Shown here piece after piece: positions 1 through 7,352 of a stretch of DNA of 15,165 nt. The number at the start of each line of letters is the position of its first letter. The first letter of the stretch is position 1. This DNA is from Gammaproteobacteria bacterium. Its GTDB lineage: Bacteria > Pseudomonadota > Gammaproteobacteria > UBA9214. The stretch covers positions 1 to 15,165 of the forward strand of contig DMKK01000186.1 in assembly GCA_003454335.1 (NCBI GenBank), written 5' to 3'. The notes under the pieces were generated by a model that saw nothing but the letters and a program-made list of their open reading frames with translations, searched no databases and was not told the origin of the DNA. Both the position numbers and the translations under genes were made by a program.

Positions 1-966
1 TACTTCTGGCTGATCCCCGCCTACATTGCCATGTACACGATTGTTCCCAGGGTGGCTGGCGGTCGCCTGGCCAGCGACAGCATGGCGCGTGTTGCCTTTA
101 TCCTGTTGCTTGTCTTTGGCCTGCCGGTGGGCATGCATCATCTCTATGCTGACCCGTTCCAGGCGACCGGCTGGAAGCTGCTGGCCGCCTTCGGTAGCTT
201 CATGGTTGCCGTGCCGACCCTGATTACGGGGTTTACCGTGCTTGCCTCGATGGAAATCGCGGGGCGACTAAGGGGGGGCAGGGGGCTGTTCGGCTGGATA
301 ACCGCCTTGCCCTGGAAAGAACCGGTGGTACTTGCCCTGGGGCTGGCACTGTTGCTGCTGACACTGGGTGGCTTCGGTGGGATTGTCAGTGCCAGCTACG
401 GCATGAACAGCATGGTCCATAACACCATGTGGGTGCCGGCACATTTTCACCTGATATTTGCCGGTACCGTGATCACCCTGTATTTTGCCATCGCCTATCA
501 CCTGTGGCCGAAGCTGACCGGCAAGGGGCTGTATTCTGTCGGCGTGGCCAGGCTGCAACTCTGGTTATGGTTTGTCGGTGTCGCAATGCTGACACTGCCC
601 TGGCATTATCTCGGGCTGCTATGGATGCCACGGCGTACGGCCTTTCTGCCGTATGCGCCGGAGGTCGTGCGGCAGTGGCAGCCATGGATGGACTTGATGG
701 CCGTTGCCGGCGTTATCATGGTGGTATCGGCGCTGCTGTTTGTCTGGAATCTGCTGAAGACGCATGGTAACAGCAGGCGGCCGGTTGTCAGGCGTGAGCT
801 GAAATTTGCCGAGCCGGTACGTCCGGTGCTCCGGCTTCCCGGACCCCTGAACGGGTTTGTGCTCTGGAATGTAATTCTCGTGGTCTACATGTTCATGGAC
901 TTCGGTTATCCGCTACTGCAGTTCTTCCTGATTGCGCCGCATAATGCACTGGCCTGGGGGTGGTGA
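1..966 (+). CDS. ba3-type heme-copper cytochrome c oxidase subunit I (3' part, 5' end outside window)
   Basis: C-terminal 321 residues of the catalytic subunit of a B-family (b(o/a)3) terminal oxidase, an inner-membrane protein that reduces O2 with electrons from cytochrome c. The frame is open from base 1. Compared from memory with Thermus thermophilus ba3 subunit I, the alignment appears gapless through the active site. The first codon (Tyr in YFWLIPAY) corresponds to the cross-linked Tyr237. His46-His47 in GMHHLYADP match the CuB ligands His282/His283. His148 and His150 in PAHFHLIFAG match the heme ligands His384/His386. The loop EIAGRLRGGRGLFGWI is also B-family-typical. Several hydrophobic segments follow, ending in a short WGW tail. 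The rest of subunit I, and presumably subunit II, lie upstream outside the window. The next gene starts 2 bases after this stop, so co-transcription is likely. Family call very sure; physiological partner inferred. Confidence 0.95.
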   Translation, partial: YFWLIPAYIAMYTIVPRVAGGRLASDSMARVAFILLLVFGLPVGMHHLYADPFQATGWKLLAAFGSFMVAVPTLITGFTVLASMEIAGRLRGGRGLFGWITALPWKEPVVLALGLALLLLTLGGFGGIVSASYGMNSMVHNTMWVPAHFHLIFAGTVITLYFAIAYHLWPKLTGKGLYSVGVARLQLWLWFVGVAMLTLPWHYLGLLWMPRRTAFLPYAPEVVRQWQPWMDLMAVAGVIMVVSALLFVWNLLKTHGNSRRPVVRRELKFAEPVRPVLRLPGPLNGFVLWNVILVVYMFMDFGYPLLQFFLIAPHNALAWGW

Positions 967-968
967 TA

Positions 969-2615
969 ATGAGCAGTCCTGTTTTACGCGTATCCGGAAC
1001 AACCCTCACTGTGCTGTTATGCGGCCTTGTTATGGCGTACGGCAGTGTGGCCAGTTCAGGTGCCAGTGAGACAGGGAAGCAGATTGCTGAACAGGGCGCG
1101 GCAAATGCCAGTGCGGTTGCCTGTGCCTTCTGTCATGGTGCCGATGGCGGTGGTAATGATGCCTCGGGTTTTCCGCGGCTGGCCGGTCTGAATGCAGCCT
1201 ACCTGGAGAAACAGCTGCTGTCCTACCGGGACGGGACCAACAAGAACCCGGTAATGGCTTCCATGGCCACTTCACTTTCTCCCGGGGATCTCAAGGAGGT
1301 TGCAGCCTACTATGCAAATCTCGATGCTGTGAGTCATGTCATGGCACCTGCCGATGTACCGACTGCCACGGGAGAAAAACTGGCTGAGGACGGTGATTTC
1401 AGCCAACGCGGCCTGCCAGCCTGTGTGCAATGCCATGGTCCGGGTGGTCAGGGTGTCGGCAGCGCCTTCCCGCCACTGGCCGGCCAACCGTTCCTGTACC
1501 TCGTGAAACAGCTTGAGGCATGGAAGTCCGGTATCCGTGGAAACGATCCCCTCGGCATGATGAAGCATGTCGCCAAACTGCTGACCGCGGATGAAGTCCG
1601 TTCGGTAGCCGCCTGGTTTGCAGCGCAGCCGGTCAGTCAGGGTCCCAATAGCAAGGATAACAGGAAGGCAAAGCTAGTCGCGAAGACTGCAACGCCCGCC
1701 GTTCATACCGGGCCGGTTGCGCATCATGGTGAAGTTGAACCGGGCAGGGAGCCGAAGAATATTGGTTATTTTGTCCCGCCATCCCGCGAGGAGTTCCCGG
1801 ACGGGCCGTTCGGCGAGAAGGTGAGACAGGGTGAGGCGATTTTTAATTACACCAATACCCATGAGGTTTCGCGCCAGTACGTGGGTAACGAGCAGGCCTG
1901 TTCCGGGTGCCACCTGGATGCCGGTCGGCTGGCCAATTCGGCGCCGCTATGGGGTTCGTGGGTCTCCTACCCTGCATATCGCAGGAAGACGAAAACGGTG
2001 AATACATTTATTGAGCGTTTGCAGGGGTGCTTTAAATATTCAATGAATGCACAGGGCTCAAAAGCAAAGCATCCGCCGGCAGCGGCAAGTGACACCATTG
2101 TTTCCCTGGTCAGCTACGCTTACTGGTTGTCGACCGGCGCCCCGACCGGGGACAGCAATATTGCCGGCCGTGGTTATGCCAGGGTTGCCGAGACCAGCCT
2201 GGGTTTTGACCCCGGGCGCGGCAAGCTTGTTTTTGAGAAGAATTGTGCCGTCTGCCATGGCGCGAATGGTGAAGGGCAGTGGGCACAGGGTGAGGTGGTC
2301 TTCCCGACGCTGTGGGGGCCGAACGCCTATAACTGGGGTGCAGGCATGCACAAGGTCAATACCGCGGCTGCCTACATAAAATGGAACATGCCGCTGGGTA
2401 TCTCCAGCTCGGTACAGATGTATGCCCTGTTGACGGACCAGGAGGCCTGGGATGTGGCGGCATTTATGAATTCACATGAACGACCGCAGGATCCGCGCTT
2501 TGACGGCAATTTTTCCCGGACTGCCCGTAAGTTTCACAGTAGTAAATACGACTATTACGGCAAGTTGAAAAAGCCGGATGGCAAGTTGCTGGGTAAAGAT
2601 GCACCACGCAAATGA
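969..2615 (+). CDS. tsdBA: TsdB-TsdA fusion: tetraheme thiosulfate dehydrogenase / tetrathionate reductase
   Basis: Periplasmic c-type cytochrome of 548 residues predicted to oxidise two thiosulfates to tetrathionate, or run the reverse. Residue numbers here count from the alternative GTG at 960, three codons upstream; the ATG at 969 is preferred because it begins a normal signal peptide. Four CXXCH heme sites are visible: CAFCH 55-59 and CVQCH 155-159 in an N-terminal cytochrome c4-like half (TsdB), then CSGCH 314-318 and CAVCH 429-433 in the C-terminal half. The C-terminal half carries the TsdA signature YVGNEQACSGCHLDAGR and LQGCFKYSMN; Cys357 fits the unusual Cys axial ligand of the active-site heme. 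KWNMPLG near 474-480 supplies the Met ligand of the second TsdA heme, preceded by Asn as in Campylobacter jejuni TsdA. A linker at about 225-265 joins the halves. TsdBA fusions are known, for example in Marichromatium purpuratum. Activity is inferred. Confidence 0.9.
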   Translation: MSSPVLRVSGTTLTVLLCGLVMAYGSVASSGASETGKQIAEQGAANASAVACAFCHGADGGGNDASGFPRLAGLNAAYLEKQLLSYRDGTNKNPVMASMATSLSPGDLKEVAAYYANLDAVSHVMAPADVPTATGEKLAEDGDFSQRGLPACVQCHGPGGQGVGSAFPPLAGQPFLYLVKQLEAWKSGIRGNDPLGMMKHVAKLLTADEVRSVAAWFAAQPVSQGPNSKDNRKAKLVAKTATPAVHTGPVAHHGEVEPGREPKNIGYFVPPSREEFPDGPFGEKVRQGEAIFNYTNTHEVSRQYVGNEQACSGCHLDAGRLANSAPLWGSWVSYPAYRRKTKTVNTFIERLQGCFKYSMNAQGSKAKHPPAAASDTIVSLVSYAYWLSTGAPTGDSNIAGRGYARVAETSLGFDPGRGKLVFEKNCAVCHGANGEGQWAQGEVVFPTLWGPNAYNWGAGMHKVNTAAAYIKWNMPLGISSSVQMYALLTDQEAWDVAAFMNSHERPQDPRFDGNFSRTARKFHSSKYDYYGKLKKPDGKLLGKDAPRK

Positions 2616-2649
2616 GCACAGTCTGCCTTTTTGTGCGGGGGTGTTGAAC

Positions 2650-3315
2650 ATGATTCGACTGTGTTTGTCGGTTGCGGTACTGGGGTTAATGCTGACCACC
2701 CGGGCACTGGCAGCTCCCTCATCCAGCGTGGCCTGGACGACAGAGACTGTGGCTTTGATCAGGAGCGGGAATCCGGTAACAGGCAAACAGCTGTCCTATG
2801 GTTGTGCTGGCTGTCATGGCACAGAGGGTCTGGGTGTGAGTCCTGCCTATCCGCATATTGCCGGCCAGGATGCGTTCTATCTGTTCAAGCAATTGCAGGA
2901 TTTCAAGGACGGGTCGCGTGACAATCCGCAAATGACGGGGATTGTCGCGAGCCTGTCGGAACGGGATATGGCGGATATTGCAGCGTATTACGCAGCCATG
3001 CAGGGGGCTGCGCCAGTCAGGGGGAGCAGTCATTCCGCGGTGGTAGACCTGGTCAGTCGGGGGCAGGGCAGCCGCATGATACCGGCCTGCAGTGGTTGTC
3101 ACGGAACAGGGGGGAAAGGGAATTCCGGTTATTATGGAATGCCGGTGCTGGCGGGCCAGAAGGCCGTGTATATCTCTATCGCCCTGCGTCAATACCGGGC
3201 GGGTGACCGGGCCAATGATGTCTACAGCGTGATGCGGGCAATTGCCGAAAATCTTACTGATAATGAGATAACGGTACTGGGGAAATACTACGCTACGCAG
3301 GATCCGCGCCAGTAG
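2650..3315 (+). CDS. Diheme cytochrome c4-family protein
   Basis: Exported 221-residue diheme cytochrome, probably a periplasmic electron shuttle. The start at 2650 gives a signal peptide (MIRLCLSVAVLGLM, cleavage near ALA-AP at about 20-22); the upstream in-frame start would add a non-signal-like leader overlapping tsdBA. Two tandem cytochrome c domains carry CAGCH (52-56) and CSGCH (147-151). Met95 (DNPQMTG) and Met195 (YSVMRAI) are candidate distal ligands in the positions used by c4 proteins. Each domain has the family pattern of IAGQ/LAGQ, then an aromatic-rich helix, then a C-terminal AAYYA or GKYYA helix. It begins 34 bases after tsdBA, preceded only by a G-rich stretch rather than a clear Shine-Dalgarno. 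Placement beside TsdBA and an oxidase suggests it carries electrons from the TsdB domain to subunit II; it could also serve other donors. Family sure, partner inferred. Confidence 0.9.
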   Translation: MIRLCLSVAVLGLMLTTRALAAPSSSVAWTTETVALIRSGNPVTGKQLSYGCAGCHGTEGLGVSPAYPHIAGQDAFYLFKQLQDFKDGSRDNPQMTGIVASLSERDMADIAAYYAAMQGAAPVRGSSHSAVVDLVSRGQGSRMIPACSGCHGTGGKGNSGYYGMPVLAGQKAVYISIALRQYRAGDRANDVYSVMRAIAENLTDNEITVLGKYYATQDPRQ

Positions 3316-3430
3316 TCTTTCACTCTGATAACAACGGTGTTTTTCCGTGGATTTCGTGGCTATGATATCGATCATTATCAGGTTGAATCAGTGCCGGGAA
3401 CCTGTCGGACTTAAATAAATGAGGTGCTGA

Positions 3431-3730
3431 ATGGGTAAACTGAATTTTCCATGGCTGGCGTTGGGGCTGGGATTAATGGTGGCAGCTGGTTTGCTGGCGT
3501 CGGGTGCCTTGTCGCCCGGGGCGGACTATGACCTGCCCTTGCTGACGATGTTGATCGTGAATGAATTCGGCTTTTTTGTAACGGCGATTGGCGCAGGTGT
3601 AGGGATTAACTCCCTGCTCAAGGACGGTGTACAGCCGACCTTGCTGATGGTGGTCGTTGCTTGTGCAGTGATGGCCACCGGCTTTCTTTACCTGGCTATC
3701 AAATTGTGGCCGGGTATGTCGGCAGGCTAG
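3431..3730 (+). CDS. Small three-helix membrane protein of unknown function
   Basis: A 99-residue hydrophobic protein that I do not recognise. Three membrane segments are visible: about 6-27 (PWLALGLGLMVAAGLLASGA), about 38-62 (LTMLIVNEFGFFVTAIGAGVG) and about 70-92 (TLLMVVVACAVMATGFLYLA). The acidic pair Asn-Glu at 44-45 lies inside the second helix. There are no Cys or heme motifs. A good ribosome site (GAGGTG) precedes the ATG. It lies 115 bases after the cytochrome c4 gene and 16 bases before the GST-like gene, so it may close the respiratory operon or have its own promoter. Size and position would fit an accessory or assembly subunit of the oxidase, but no motif shows this. Confidence 0.75.
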   Translation: MGKLNFPWLALGLGLMVAAGLLASGALSPGADYDLPLLTMLIVNEFGFFVTAIGAGVGINSLLKDGVQPTLLMVVVACAVMATGFLYLAIKLWPGMSAG

Positions 3731-3746
3731 TTATAACAGCGGATAC

Positions 3747-4448
3747 ATGCAAACCAGTCTCCCTGTTCTGTATTCTTTCCGTCGTTGTCCCTATGCGATG
3801 CGGGCACGGATGGCGATCAGCTATAGCGGTATTGCTGTAGAATTGCGTGAAGTTGTCCTGCGGGACATGCCGGCATCACTGCTGGCGTGTTCACCCAAGG
3901 CGACAGTGCCGGTGCTGGTGTTGCCGGATGGCCGGGTAGTGGAGGAAAGTCGGGATATAATTGGCTGGGCACTTGCAGTGAATGACCCGGACAGGTGGCA
4001 GCCTGATTCCGTGGATAGCATGCACCGGGAGATCAGTTGCCTGGTTGACGAGAATGATGCTGCCTTCAAACAAAGCCTGGACTGTTACAAATATGCGGAG
4101 CGGTATCCGGAACACCCGGCTGACTATTACCGCGTGCAGGGAGAATTGTTTCTCGGGGAACTGGAACGTCGACTGGACCAGCATGCCTGGCTCTGTGGTG
4201 AGCATATAAGTGTGGCGGATGTTTCGATTTTTCCTTTCATACGCCAGTTCGCACACGTTGACAAGACCTGGTTTGATGGTGCTGCGTACCCGCGGCTGCA
4301 GGCCTGGTTGAATTGCTTCCTGCAGTCCACCCTGTTTGCGGGGGTTATGCAGAAGTACCCGCAATGGCGGGAAGGGGATGTCGCGACAGTGTTTTCTGCT
4401 GGCGGCAGCAAGGCAACAGATACACAGGACAGGAAAAAATCATGTTGA
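3747..4448 (+). CDS. Glutathione S-transferase-like protein with glutaredoxin-type active site
   Basis: Cytosolic 233-residue protein with the two-domain GST layout. The N-terminal thioredoxin-fold domain (about 5-78) has FRRCPYAMRARMA, where Cys14 sits in a CPYA motif (the first Cys of a glutaredoxin CXXC is kept, the second replaced by Ala). Pro55 in TVPVL is the cis-proline that contacts the glutathione backbone, and EES at 66-68 is the usual gamma-glutamyl contact. The helical C-terminal domain (about 95-215) includes the family DVSIFPFIRQFA pattern. A single active-site Cys suggests deglutathionylation or thiol-transfer chemistry rather than classical conjugation; the substrate is unknown. 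The gene ends inside the next one (7-base overlap including the ATG), so the two are translationally coupled. Confidence 0.87.
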   Translation: MQTSLPVLYSFRRCPYAMRARMAISYSGIAVELREVVLRDMPASLLACSPKATVPVLVLPDGRVVEESRDIIGWALAVNDPDRWQPDSVDSMHREISCLVDENDAAFKQSLDCYKYAERYPEHPADYYRVQGELFLGELERRLDQHAWLCGEHISVADVSIFPFIRQFAHVDKTWFDGAAYPRLQAWLNCFLQSTLFAGVMQKYPQWREGDVATVFSAGGSKATDTQDRKKSC

Positions 4449-5152
4449 AACGATTGTTATGTGCCGGGTTGCTGTTACTGGCGATGGCCATGCCGGCTCA
4501 TGCTGGCTGGGAATTTCCGCTATTCAATACCGGGAGCCTGGATCCGGCCGGGCTGGATCGGGCATTTGAGTGCGAGGTCCAGCAGCTTATGGATGAACAG
4601 GCCGACCGCTTGCAGGGTGTGGATGCAGTCGTGACACGTTTTGGAAATACCATGGTAATTACCGGGCAGGCGCGGGATGCTGGCGATCGTGAGCGGATAG
4701 ACCAACTGGTGCTTGATGCAGCAGGTATAACACGGGAGCAGCAGGGCAGTCCGGCAGTGGTGCCTGCCAGTACGCGTGGCTGTGAAGGGAAGGCCCTGGC
4801 ATCCAACTCCAAGCGCAAGTTGATTGTAAAAACCAGCAGGGATTGCAGTTCGCTGCGGGTCGACGAGGACCTGCAAGGACAGATAAAAGGGCGGGTGTTC
4901 AATCATATTGCAGTTGCTTCACCGGACCCGGTGAAACAGCGTGCCAGTGCCGGGTTGCTGGCGGCGCAGGCAAACATGGCACTGATAAATGCCGGTGTTA
5001 TCGATGCCCTGGACGGGAATCTCATCAAACTGGTTGCCCAGGATGGCGTGGTTTATGTGCTGGGTGAGCTGGATGCTGCCCTGCAGACTGAAATCAGGAT
5101 GGTGCTGACGAAGCTTGCCGGTGTTGCTGAGGTGCAGTTTTATGTTGACTAG
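4442..5152 (+). CDS. Exported BON-domain protein
   Basis: 236-residue protein with a clear signal peptide (MLKRLLCAGLLLLAMAMPAHA, cleavage after about 21), so probably periplasmic. Two BON-like modules are visible: about 40-97 (VVTRFGNTMVITGQARDAGDRERI, then DQLVLDAAGI) and about 145-236 (VAQDGVVYVLGEL, then VLTKLAGVAEVQFYVD). Each shows the strand-turn-strand 'G-x-V-x-L-x-G' pattern followed by a helix, as in OsmY-type domains. Cys43, Cys114 and Cys135 could form a disulfide. BON domains bind membranes or other envelope components; the specific role here is unknown. The start at 4442 follows AGGACAGGAAAAAATC, a reasonable ribosome site, and overlaps the GST-like stop. Confidence 0.82.
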   Translation: MLKRLLCAGLLLLAMAMPAHAGWEFPLFNTGSLDPAGLDRAFECEVQQLMDEQADRLQGVDAVVTRFGNTMVITGQARDAGDRERIDQLVLDAAGITREQQGSPAVVPASTRGCEGKALASNSKRKLIVKTSRDCSSLRVDEDLQGQIKGRVFNHIAVASPDPVKQRASAGLLAAQANMALINAGVIDALDGNLIKLVAQDGVVYVLGELDAALQTEIRMVLTKLAGVAEVQFYVD

Positions 5153-5165
5153 CCGGGCCTGATCG

Positions 5166-5564
5166 ATGTCGGCACGCACCGTGTTTTCGATCATTGAGTC
5201 ACCCATGCATCCGGATTTCTCCACGCTGTACACACGGCTGGGAATCAGGGAAAGCAAATTCAGCTCCATGCGCAAGGCCATCAGTGCGCTGAAAACGCAG
5301 GCCCCTGACCTGGTTGTTGCAGAATTCATGTATGGCTATGGCAATAATTACGCCGGAGTCAATGTCTGCAACCTGGATGTGTTCCTGTACAGTCTGCAGA
5401 AATATGCCCGGGATGCCAGTATTATAGTGCTGGTGGACCGGCACGAATATCAATACGTTGAAAAACTGGCTGCGTTATTTCCCTTGCATGCCGTGTTACG
5501 GCAGCCGGTGTGTGCGCAGGATATCGAACCCGTTTTGAGAGAGCACATGGAAATCACATTATGA
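5166..5564 (+). CDS. Unrecognised 132-residue protein, possibly a degenerate receiver-like fold
   Basis: I do not recognise this family. The pattern of hydrophobic strands and helices resembles a response-regulator receiver: TVFSIIES (strand), helix about 30-43, APDLVVAEFMYGYG (strand 3 with Glu53 where a phosphorylatable Asp would sit), helix about 68-82, SIIVLVDRHEYQ (strand 4) and HAVLRQPVCAQDI, where the usual cis Lys-Pro is replaced by Gln-Pro. A phosphoacceptor Asp is therefore not evident. The start at 5166 lies 13 bases after the BON gene; a second ATG at 5205 is possible. The stop overlaps the hemH start as ATGA, so expression is coupled to heme synthesis. The fold is an inference from visual pattern only. 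Confidence 0.7.
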   Translation: MSARTVFSIIESPMHPDFSTLYTRLGIRESKFSSMRKAISALKTQAPDLVVAEFMYGYGNNYAGVNVCNLDVFLYSLQKYARDASIIVLVDRHEYQYVEKLAALFPLHAVLRQPVCAQDIEPVLREHMEITL

Positions 5565-6583
5565 GTATGCAAACGACAGAACCGGCTGTGACCGGCAATT
5601 CCGGTGCAACCGGCGTGTTGCTGGTGAACCTGGGGACACCGGAATCCCCGGCTGTTGCCGATGTGCGTCGTTTTCTCAAGGAGTTTCTCTGGGACCCACG
5701 GGTAGTGGAATTATCGCGCCCGGCGTGGTGGCTGGTGCTAAATCTCGTAATATTGAATACCCGTCCGCGGCGCTCGGCCAGGGCCTATGCAAAAGTATGG
5801 ACTGATGCAGGCTCTCCCCTGATGGTGATCTCCAGGCGTCAGCATGTCGCGTTACAGGCCGAGCTGGACCAGCAGCTCGATGTGCCTGTACCGGTGGCGC
5901 TGGCCATGCGTTATGGCAAGCCATCGATAGCAGCAGGCATGCAGGAGCTGCGTGCAGCAGGTGTCAAACGCTTGCTGGTATTGCCGCTGTACCCGCAGTA
6001 CTCGGCGACCACGACAGCATCCATTGTTGATGCTGTTGCGGATGAATTACGCCACTGGCGTGCCTTGCCGGAGCTGCGTTTCATTAACGACTATCATGAG
6101 CATCCGTCCTATATCACGGCGCTTGCAGACAGCGTTCGCCGCTATCAGGCAACGCATGGTGAACCCGACCGGCTGTTGCTGTCCTTCCATGGTATTCCGC
6201 AGGAATATGTCGATGCCGGTGACCCCTACGCGCAGCAATGCTACCGGACTGCTGAATTGCTGGTGCAGGCGCTGGAGCTGCCAGCTGACCGCTGGCAGCT
6301 GAGTTTTCAGTCACGCCTCGGACCAAAGCAATGGCTGCAGCCATACACTGACCATACGCTAACGGCGCTGGCGGCAGAGGGTGTAAAGAATGTCCAGGTG
6401 ATATGCCCCGGCTTTAGTGTGGACTGCCTGGAAACACTGGAAGAAGTGGCGCTGGAAAACCGCGATACCTTTCTTGGAGCTGGCGGTGAGCAGTACGGCT
6501 ATATCCCTTGTCTTAACGACGATGCATCACATGTTCGCCTGTTCTCCGCGCTGGTTTCCCGGCACACACAGGGGTGGGTCTGA
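5561..6583 (+). CDS. hemH: Ferrochelatase
   Basis: 340-residue full-length ferrochelatase, which inserts Fe2+ into protoporphyrin IX in the last step of heme b synthesis, in the cytoplasm or at the inner membrane. It opens with GVLLVNLGTPESPAVADVRRFLKEFL, the family N-terminus. His210 in LLLSFHGIP is the metal-binding catalytic His; Glu291 in CPGFSVDCLETLEEV is the paired acidic residue. SFQSRLGPKQWLQPYT is the conserved active-site segment. The start at 5561 overlaps the previous stop (ATGA) and sits four residues before TTEPAV; the further upstream in-frame start would run through the previous gene. No C-terminal Fe-S cysteine cluster is seen. Its location next to a four-heme/two-heme cytochrome block is consistent with a high heme demand, though hemH placement is variable among bacteria. 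Confidence 0.97.
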   Translation: MSMQTTEPAVTGNSGATGVLLVNLGTPESPAVADVRRFLKEFLWDPRVVELSRPAWWLVLNLVILNTRPRRSARAYAKVWTDAGSPLMVISRRQHVALQAELDQQLDVPVPVALAMRYGKPSIAAGMQELRAAGVKRLLVLPLYPQYSATTTASIVDAVADELRHWRALPELRFINDYHEHPSYITALADSVRRYQATHGEPDRLLLSFHGIPQEYVDAGDPYAQQCYRTAELLVQALELPADRWQLSFQSRLGPKQWLQPYTDHTLTALAAEGVKNVQVICPGFSVDCLETLEEVALENRDTFLGAGGEQYGYIPCLNDDASHVRLFSALVSRHTQGWV

Positions 6584-6629
6584 GCATGTACAACTCCGGG
6601 TCATATGACGTGATGAATGGTTACCAACC

Positions 6630-7298
6630 ATGAAAGCAATGATTCTTGCAGCCGGACGCGGTGAGCGTATGCGGCCCCTGACGGACACCGTGCCCAAGCC
6701 CTTGCTGCGTATTGGCGGCCAGACACTTATTGAGCGTCATGTCTATGCCCTGGCGCGGGCGGGTATTACCGAACTGATTATCAATCATGCGTACCTGGGA
6801 GAACAGATTGTGCAGGCGCTGGGTGATGGCGATGCCTACGGTGTGAGTATCAGTTACTCGCCTGAAACAGGCGGTTCACTGGAAACCGGCGGCGGCATTC
6901 TGAATGCATTGCCCTTGCTGGGGACTGCTCCGTTTCTGGTGGTGAACGGTGATATCTGGGCTGACTTTCCGTTTGATTCACTGCCGTCACAGCCAGACGG
7001 CCTGGCACACCTGGTCATGGTGGAGAATCCGGAGAACCATCCGCAAGGCGATTTTTCGCTGTCGGGGGGGCGGATGTCTCAGCAGGGTCCCGCGATGCTG
7101 ACATTCAGTGGCATTGGCGTGTATCGACCGGAATTGTTTGCCGGCTGTACCCCCGGGGTGTTCCCGCTGGCTCCGATTTTGAGAAAGACGATGGATGCGG
7201 GGCAGGTGAGCGGCGAACATTACACGGGTAGCTGGTTTGATGTCGGTACACCGGAGCGACTGGACGCGGTGAATCGCGTGATCATTAATTTGCAGTGA
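6630..7298 (+). CDS. murU: MurU-type sugar-1-phosphate nucleotidyltransferase
   Basis: 222-residue nucleotidyltransferase, the same length as Pseudomonas MurU (N-acetylmuramate 1-phosphate uridylyltransferase of the cell-wall recycling shortcut). The N-terminal AAGRGERMRPLTDTVPKPLL is the nucleotide-binding signature; LETGGGILNALPLL and VVNGDIWADF are the sugar- and metal-binding segments, with Asp in GDIW. The C-terminal GSWFDVGTPERLDAVN closes the fold as in MurU and related mannose-1-phosphate guanylyltransferase-like enzymes. The usual partner kinase AmgK is not next to it here, so the substrate (MurNAc-1-P or another sugar phosphate) is less certain than the reaction type. It starts 46 bases after hemH, without a strong ribosome site. 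The downstream glycosyltransferase could in principle use its product. Confidence 0.85.
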   Translation: MKAMILAAGRGERMRPLTDTVPKPLLRIGGQTLIERHVYALARAGITELIINHAYLGEQIVQALGDGDAYGVSISYSPETGGSLETGGGILNALPLLGTAPFLVVNGDIWADFPFDSLPSQPDGLAHLVMVENPENHPQGDFSLSGGRMSQQGPAMLTFSGIGVYRPELFAGCTPGVFPLAPILRKTMDAGQVSGEHYTGSWFDVGTPERLDAVNRVIINLQ

Positions 7299-7352
7299 CA
7301 GGTTGCACCGGTGCTCTGCCGGGGTAACAGGTGTTGACGGGGTAGTACGACG

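Noticed and set aside
960..968. GTG at 960 as the start of tsdBA.
   Set aside because: It would overlap the oxidase stop by 7 bases and add Met-Val-Ile before a normal signal peptide; the ATG at 969 is the simpler start.
2719..3375. 218-codon minus-strand frame opposite the cytochrome c4 gene.
   Set aside because: It is antisense to clear CXXCH-bearing coding sequence; no motif or ribosome site supports it.
3361..3380. Possible promoter or FNR-like operator upstream of the small membrane protein (TATGAT, and the inverted repeat ATGAT-N4-ATCAT).
   Set aside because: There is no acceptable -35 box at the right spacing, and the half-sites do not match the FNR/Anr TTGAT-N4-ATCAA pattern.
7305..7314. 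Perfect 10-base palindrome GCACCGGTGC between murU and the ligase gene.
   Set aside because: It has no loop for a terminator, no T-run, and is short enough to occur by chance; no known operator matched.
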